From: Tannerella sp.
GTDB taxonomy: Bacteria; Bacteroidota; Bacteroidia; Bacteroidales; Tannerellaceae
Direction: 5' to 3'
Assembly (NCBI GenBank): GCA_031289515.1
Contig: JAITPH010000039.1
Span: forward strand, 1 to 10,481
DNA: 10,481 nt
Shown: piece after piece, positions 7,145-10,481 of the stretch
Position numbering within the stretch: the stretch's first letter is position 1
Layout of the letters: the number at the start of each line of letters is the position of its first letter
Made by a program: the position numbers and the translations under genes
The notes under the pieces: model-generated
What the model was told of the DNA's origin: nothing
Database searches by the model: none
What the model saw: the letters and a program-made list of their open reading frames with translations, nothing else

Positions 7145-8449
7145 ATGAGAAAAAACAAAGTAGACATAATCACTCTCGGCTGCTCTAAAAATCTGGTCGA
7201 CTCCGAACAATTGATGCGGCAGTTCAAAGCCAACGGATACACCGTAGCCCACGATCCCGAAACCGTTAACGGCGAGATAGTTATCGTCAATACATGCGGC
7301 TTCATCGGCGACGCGCAGGAAGAATCGATAAATATGATTCTCGGACTTGAAGAAGCCAAGAAAAAGGGACGTATAGGCAAATTATTCGTAATGGGCTGTC
7401 TGTCGGAGCGTTTCAAAGACGAGATGCAAGCAGAAATGACGCATGTAGACCGTTATTACGGCAAATTCAACTGGAAGGAAATTATCGGCGACATAGGCAA
7501 GTCGTATCACAACGAAGCGGTGAACGACCGCATCATTACTACGCCTTCTCATTATGCGTATCTGAAGATTTCGGAAGGATGCAACCGGAAATGTTCGTAT
7601 TGCTCAATCCCTCTGATAACAGGCAAACATCGCTCGCGTCCGATCGACGACATTGTGGCGGAAGCCAAACTTCTAATAGCCAAGGGAGTAAAGGAACTGC
7701 AACTGATAGCGCAGGATCTGACTTACTACGGATTGGATTTATACAGCCGTCCTGCTTTGCCGGAGCTTGTAGAGCGCCTTGCAGACATACCCGGCGCGGA
7801 ATGGATAAGGCTTCATTACGCATATCCGGCGCACTTTCCTTTCGACTTGCTGCGCGTGATGCGCGAACGTCCCAACGTCTGCAAATATCTCGATATTGCC
7901 TTGCAACACATAAGCGACAGGATGTTGAAAAAGATGCGCCGCCAAATAAACGAAGAAGAAACTTACTGTCTGATAGATCGTTTACGCGCCGAAGTTCCCG
8001 GTATTCACCTTCGTACTACGTTGATGGTAGGGCATCCGGGCGAAACCGGCGACGACTTCGATAAACTGACCGCTTTTGTCGAAAAAACGCGCTTCGAACG
8101 GCTTGGCGCATTTGCTTACAGCCACGAAACCGGAACTTATTCATATAACCGCTACAAAGACGATATTAGCGACGAAGTCAAACAAGGAAGACTTGACATT
8201 CTGATGCACCTCCAACAATCGATTTCGGAGGAAGAAAACGAGAAAAAAATCGGAAAAACGCTGAAAACCGTCATCGACCGAAAAGAAGGCGACTTCTATA
8301 TGGGACGAACTGAATACGATTCGCCGGAGATAGATCAGGAAGTATTGATAGACAGTAAGTTACGACGCTTGAAAACAGGCTGTTTTTACGACGTTCTTAT
8401 CGAAAAAGCAGACATTTTTGAGCTATATGGGAAAGCCATAATCGAGTAA
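7145..8449 (+). CDS. rimO: Ribosomal protein uS12 methylthiotransferase RimO
   Basis: This 434-residue radical-SAM enzyme adds a methylthio group to the conserved aspartate of ribosomal protein uS12. The N-terminal UPF0004 domain supplies three Cys for the auxiliary [4Fe-4S] cluster: Cys13 (TLGCSKN), Cys51 (VNTCGFI) and Cys85 (VMGCLSER). The radical-SAM CxxxCxxC is Cys146, Cys150 and Cys153 (GCNRKCSYCSIP). LTYYGLDLY and LRTTLMVGHPGE follow as in the family, and a TRAM RNA-binding domain occupies about residues 370-434. TLGCSKNLVDSE and the IPLITGKHRSR segment favour RimO over the tRNA enzyme MiaB. The spacing behind ftsY indicates one operon. Length is typical and all cluster cysteines are present. 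Confidence 0.97.
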   Translation: MRKNKVDIITLGCSKNLVDSEQLMRQFKANGYTVAHDPETVNGEIVIVNTCGFIGDAQEESINMILGLEEAKKKGRIGKLFVMGCLSERFKDEMQAEMTHVDRYYGKFNWKEIIGDIGKSYHNEAVNDRIITTPSHYAYLKISEGCNRKCSYCSIPLITGKHRSRPIDDIVAEAKLLIAKGVKELQLIAQDLTYYGLDLYSRPALPELVERLADIPGAEWIRLHYAYPAHFPFDLLRVMRERPNVCKYLDIALQHISDRMLKKMRRQINEEETYCLIDRLRAEVPGIHLRTTLMVGHPGETGDDFDKLTAFVEKTRFERLGAFAYSHETGTYSYNRYKDDISDEVKQGRLDILMHLQQSISEEENEKKIGKTLKTVIDRKEGDFYMGRTEYDSPEIDQEVLIDSKLRRLKTGCFYDVLIEKADIFELYGKAIIE

Positions 8450-8451
8450 CG

Positions 8452-8485
8452 AAAAAAAAAAATTAAAAAAAAGTGTTGTTTTTTT
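8452..8485 (+). other. A-tracts and possible weak A:T hairpin behind rimO
   Basis: Right after the rimO stop there are 11 A (8452-8462), TT, 8 A (8465-8472), the hexamer GTGTTG and 7 T (8479-8485). A7 at 8466-8472 can pair with T7 at 8479-8485 around the hexamer loop. This could be a weak terminator or a curved, UP-like region upstream of the next promoter, whose -33 box overlaps the T run. No GC-rich terminator stem is present. Confidence 0.35.
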
Positions 8486-8514
8486 GCTCAAGAAGAAATA
8501 AATGAGTATATTTG
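8483..8514 (+). promoter_or_regulatory. Bacteroidota-type promoter for the two HU-domain genes
   Basis: The -33 box TTTG (8483-8486) and the -7 box TATATTTG (8507-8514, exact TAnnTTTG, followed by C) are 20 bp apart. The ATG of the first HU gene is 45 nt after the -7 box, and the last 21 nt of the leader (8537-8557) are nearly pure T, with TCTATTTTTT occurring twice in a row. No Shine-Dalgarno sequence is present, so a U-rich leader seems to serve initiation. Confidence 0.8.
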
Positions 8515-8559
8515 CAGTGAAATAACGAAGCAGATGTTCTATTTTTTCTATTTTTTTAT

Positions 8560-8850
8560 ATGAAAGATATTGAATTAGTTACCGCATTGTCTAAAAGTAT
8601 GGACATGACTCCGCACAAAGTATTGGATACCTTGTCCGTTCTGTACACGTTGATTGGCGACGCCATTTCGGATGGTGGAATCGTCAATGTTAACGGTATC
8701 GGCCAATTCGAAGCAAAAAAGAAAGCGGAACGCATAACGGCAAACCCGTCAAACGGCAAACGGTATTTGATACCGCCAAAGCTAACCCCTATATATAAAC
8801 CGGCTCAGATATGGAAAGATTATCTAAAGAAAATAGATGAAAATGATTGA
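8560..8850 (+). CDS. Small HU/IHF-family DNA-binding protein
   Basis: This 96-residue protein has the HU/IHF fold pattern: two N-terminal helices (ELVTALSKSMDMTPHKVLDTL), the turn GIVNVNGIGQFEAKK matching the conserved GFGTF turn of HU, and the DNA-embracing arm. The arm carries ANPSNGKR, so Asn62-Pro63 sit where HU proteins have the Asn-Pro pair whose proline intercalates between base pairs. The end KPAQIWKDYLKK corresponds to the closing helix. HU proteins bend and compact DNA as dimers; the partner here may be itself or the HU domain of the next gene, which starts before this one ends. Sequence is divergent from standard HU (GIGQF instead of GFGTF), so it is best called HU-family without a gene name. 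The start is set by the only suitable ATG behind the promoter. Confidence 0.9.
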   Translation: MKDIELVTALSKSMDMTPHKVLDTLSVLYTLIGDAISDGGIVNVNGIGQFEAKKKAERITANPSNGKRYLIPPKLTPIYKPAQIWKDYLKKIDEND

Positions 8851-10399
8851 ACGCATATCTACACACAGCTTAGCGGAACTCCTGTCTGAACGAACAGATA
8901 TGGATACCAGACAGGCAGAGAAGTTTATCAACACTCTTGCCGCATACATCACGCATGGTATTGAAAAAAACAAATCTGTGAAGATACTCGGCTTCGGCAC
9001 GTTTAAGATTGTCCTTGTCCGCGAGCGTGAAAGCGTTCATATCCAGACAGGTGAACGCTTTACCATTTCCGCTCATCACAAACTTTCGTTTATCCCCGAC
9101 AAAGATTTCAAAGACCACATAAACCGACCGTTCTCTATCTTCGAGCCTATCGAAACGACCTCGGAAAAGACTCCGGACAGAGTTTCTTTCAGTCATGAGC
9201 TTGTCGTCGAACGACAAGTCGTATCGGTCGGCAGACAGAACGGCTATGACGATAACGAGCCGACTATGCGCAGTTATTTCGACGACTACGGAAAAGATGA
9301 CTACGGAAAAGACGATTCCGACATATATAATATCGAAACCGGCGGAAACGCTACCATCATAGAGGAAACCTTATACGAGGCCGACGTCGAAGAAATCAGC
9401 TACGAAGAGCCGAACGTCGAAGAGCCGGAGAGCGTCAAGCCTGTACAGGATGATGATTACGACTATTTTGCGGATAATACATATAATACATATATTGCTC
9501 CCGGTGCGGAAGAAACGGTTACGTCCGATTATGACATGGAAAACATCTCCGGAAACATCTCCGAAGAGGAAGTATTGGAAGAGGTATTTGAAGAAAACCC
9601 GATAGACAACGATAAAAAGAAACACGTTTCCTTTTTATCGCTTCCTCTATGGATATGGGTCGTTTTGGGGTCGCTCCTCGTCATCTTGGGAGTTGGGATA
9701 GGTACGTATGCTTTCCTGTCATCCAACCGTTTGAAGTCGGGACAAGATTTGGCTGCGGTGGAATCGGAATATGAAACCGAGCCTCAGCCCTATATCGAAA
9801 GCGAAATATCTTCGCCCTCGCCGATAGGCTTGACGCAGTCGCAGGATGCGCAGACTCGGGAAAATGACAATCCGGACGAGGATACGGAGCAGGCGACAGC
9901 GCCGGAGGAAGACGTGAATAACAACGCTTCGGATTCGGAAACCTCCGATACAACGCAGGAGAAACCGCCTGTAAGAGACTGGCTTTCGTCTCATCCGGAA
10001 ACGCAGCAAACCGCCGATAACAAAAACAAAGCAGCAGCCAACAACAAAAATACAGCCGCCGATACAAAAAAGACGGATACCAAGCCGACGACATCCGGAA
10101 ACGCCGACAATAAGGCAACTACAGCGACCGAATCGGCTAAGCGCATCCGCATGACGGCAGGTACAAGTCTTACGCAAATAGCCCTTGAACACTACGGAGA
10201 CAAAGTATTCTGGGTATACATATACGATTATAACAAAAGCCGTATAAAGGATTTCAATAATATAGCCGTAGGTACGGAGTTGAGACTGCCTCCCGCAAAA
10301 ACGTATGGTATAAATGCGAAGGACAAGTCGTCCGTCAATAAGGCGCGTCAAAAACAGGCCGAACTGCTCAAATGGGACAAATGGGATGATTATAATTAG
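8837..10399 (+). CDS. HU domain - transmembrane helix - LysM domain protein (candidate nucleoid-envelope linker)
   Basis: This 520-residue protein joins three parts. Residues about 1-95 form an HU/IHF domain: helical N-terminus, GFGTF at 52-56, arm with QTGE (70-73), then SFIPDKDFKDHIN. Residues about 100-257 are a polar, strongly acidic linker rich in D, E and Y. One hydrophobic helix (about 271-294, LWIWVVLGSLLVILGVGIGT) follows DKKKH (259-263), whose positive charges suggest the N-terminus stays in the cytoplasm. Residues 295-434 are a low-complexity linker rich in E, Q, T, N, A and K. Residues 435-486 resemble a LysM domain (GTSLTQIALEHYGDKVFWVYIYDYNK, then AVGTELRLPP), which in other proteins binds peptidoglycan. 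Membrane tethering of DNA to the wall is an inference from architecture; related Bacteroidota HU-membrane-SPOR proteins have been proposed to act so. The start overlaps the upstream HU gene by 14 bp; the ATG at 8843 is equally possible. Confidence 0.9.
   Translation: MKMIERISTHSLAELLSERTDMDTRQAEKFINTLAAYITHGIEKNKSVKILGFGTFKIVLVRERESVHIQTGERFTISAHHKLSFIPDKDFKDHINRPFSIFEPIETTSEKTPDRVSFSHELVVERQVVSVGRQNGYDDNEPTMRSYFDDYGKDDYGKDDSDIYNIETGGNATIIEETLYEADVEEISYEEPNVEEPESVKPVQDDDYDYFADNTYNTYIAPGAEETVTSDYDMENISGNISEEEVLEEVFEENPIDNDKKKHVSFLSLPLWIWVVLGSLLVILGVGIGTYAFLSSNRLKSGQDLAAVESEYETEPQPYIESEISSPSPIGLTQSQDAQTRENDNPDEDTEQATAPEEDVNNNASDSETSDTTQEKPPVRDWLSSHPETQQTADNKNKAAANNKNTAADTKKTDTKPTTSGNADNKATTATESAKRIRMTAGTSLTQIALEHYGDKVFWVYIYDYNKSRIKDFNNIAVGTELRLPPAKTYGINAKDKSSVNKARQKQAELLKWDKWDDYN
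9284..9313 (+). repeat. 15-nt tandem duplication in the acidic linker
   Basis: GACTACGGAAAAGAT (9284-9298) is followed directly by GACTACGGAAAAGAC (9299-9313), 14 of 15 identical, encoding DYGKD twice. It keeps frame and probably reflects linker growth by local duplication. Confidence 0.85.
9542..9565 (+). repeat. 12-nt tandem duplication in the acidic linker
   Basis: AACATCTCCGGA (9542-9553) is followed by AACATCTCCGAA (9554-9565), 11 of 12 identical, encoding NISG-NISE. It is a second in-frame local duplication in the same linker. Confidence 0.75.
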
Positions 10400-10440
10400 C
10401 CGGTAAACTGAAATAAATCATAAAGATACGCCCCATTTAG

Positions 10441-10448
10441 TAAATTTG
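10441..10448 (+). promoter_or_regulatory. Promoter-like -7 element for a gene beyond the window
   Basis: TAAATTTG is an exact TAnnTTTG match in the non-coding end of the window (10400-10481). No TTTG lies 20 bp upstream. The stretch shows no clear hairpin terminator and no start of a new gene before the window ends. Confidence 0.5.
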
Positions 10449-10481
10449 TATTAAAACGACGCACTTTCCTGCTTTCGGTTA

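Noticed and set aside
6359..7252. Long open frame on the - strand opposite ftsY (297 codons)
   Set aside because: It lies fully antisense to a well-supported ftsY and the start of rimO, shows no recognisable domain and has no promoter motif; it is a by-product of the codon use of the + strand genes.
9719..10351. Open frame on the - strand opposite the linker and LysM region (210 codons)
   Set aside because: The composition is odd (Arg, Cys and Tyr rich) and it mirrors a low-complexity coding region; no support for a real gene.

Overview
The window looks like chromosomal DNA of a member of the Bacteroidota, most likely the order Bacteroidales. Three lines support this: several intergenic gaps carry the TAnnTTTG -7 promoter element typical of that phylum, two of them with a TTTG -33 box exactly 20 bp upstream; Shine-Dalgarno sequences are largely absent; and the proteins (U32/RlhA-type enzyme, PcrA helicase, carboxynorspermidine decarboxylase, FtsY, RimO, tandem HU proteins) read like Bacteroidales versions. 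All eight genes lie on the + strand and are packed tightly. I see no rRNA, tRNA, CRISPR array, IS element or phage gene.

Region 1 (1-2246): the 3' end of a homoserine O-acyltransferase gene (metA) overlaps by 4 bp a U32-family gene resembling the 23S rRNA hydroxylation factor RlhA. Near its 3' end this second gene contains a 77-nt imperfect palindrome of a dispersed-repeat type. It is read through in frame and adds about 27 residues to the protein.

Region 2 (2247-6106): after a promoter-like motif come a small lipoprotein, a complete PcrA/UvrD-type helicase starting at GTG, and, overlapping it by 4 bp, a carboxynorspermidine/carboxyspermidine decarboxylase of polyamine synthesis. The spacing suggests one transcript.

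Region 3 (6107-8449): a near-ideal promoter precedes ftsY (signal recognition particle receptor) and rimO (methylthiotransferase for ribosomal protein uS12), 18 nt apart.

Region 4 (8450-10481): a second near-ideal promoter, flanked by A- and T-tracts, drives two overlapping genes. The first encodes a small HU/IHF-type protein. The second encodes a 520-residue protein with an N-terminal HU domain, a long acidic linker, one transmembrane helix, a low-complexity linker and a C-terminal LysM domain. The layout predicts a protein with a DNA-binding-type domain in the cytoplasm and a peptidoglycan-binding-type domain in the periplasm, a candidate physical link between nucleoid and cell wall. This protein and the in-frame palindrome are the two most interesting items. 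The window ends in a further promoter-like motif for a gene outside it.
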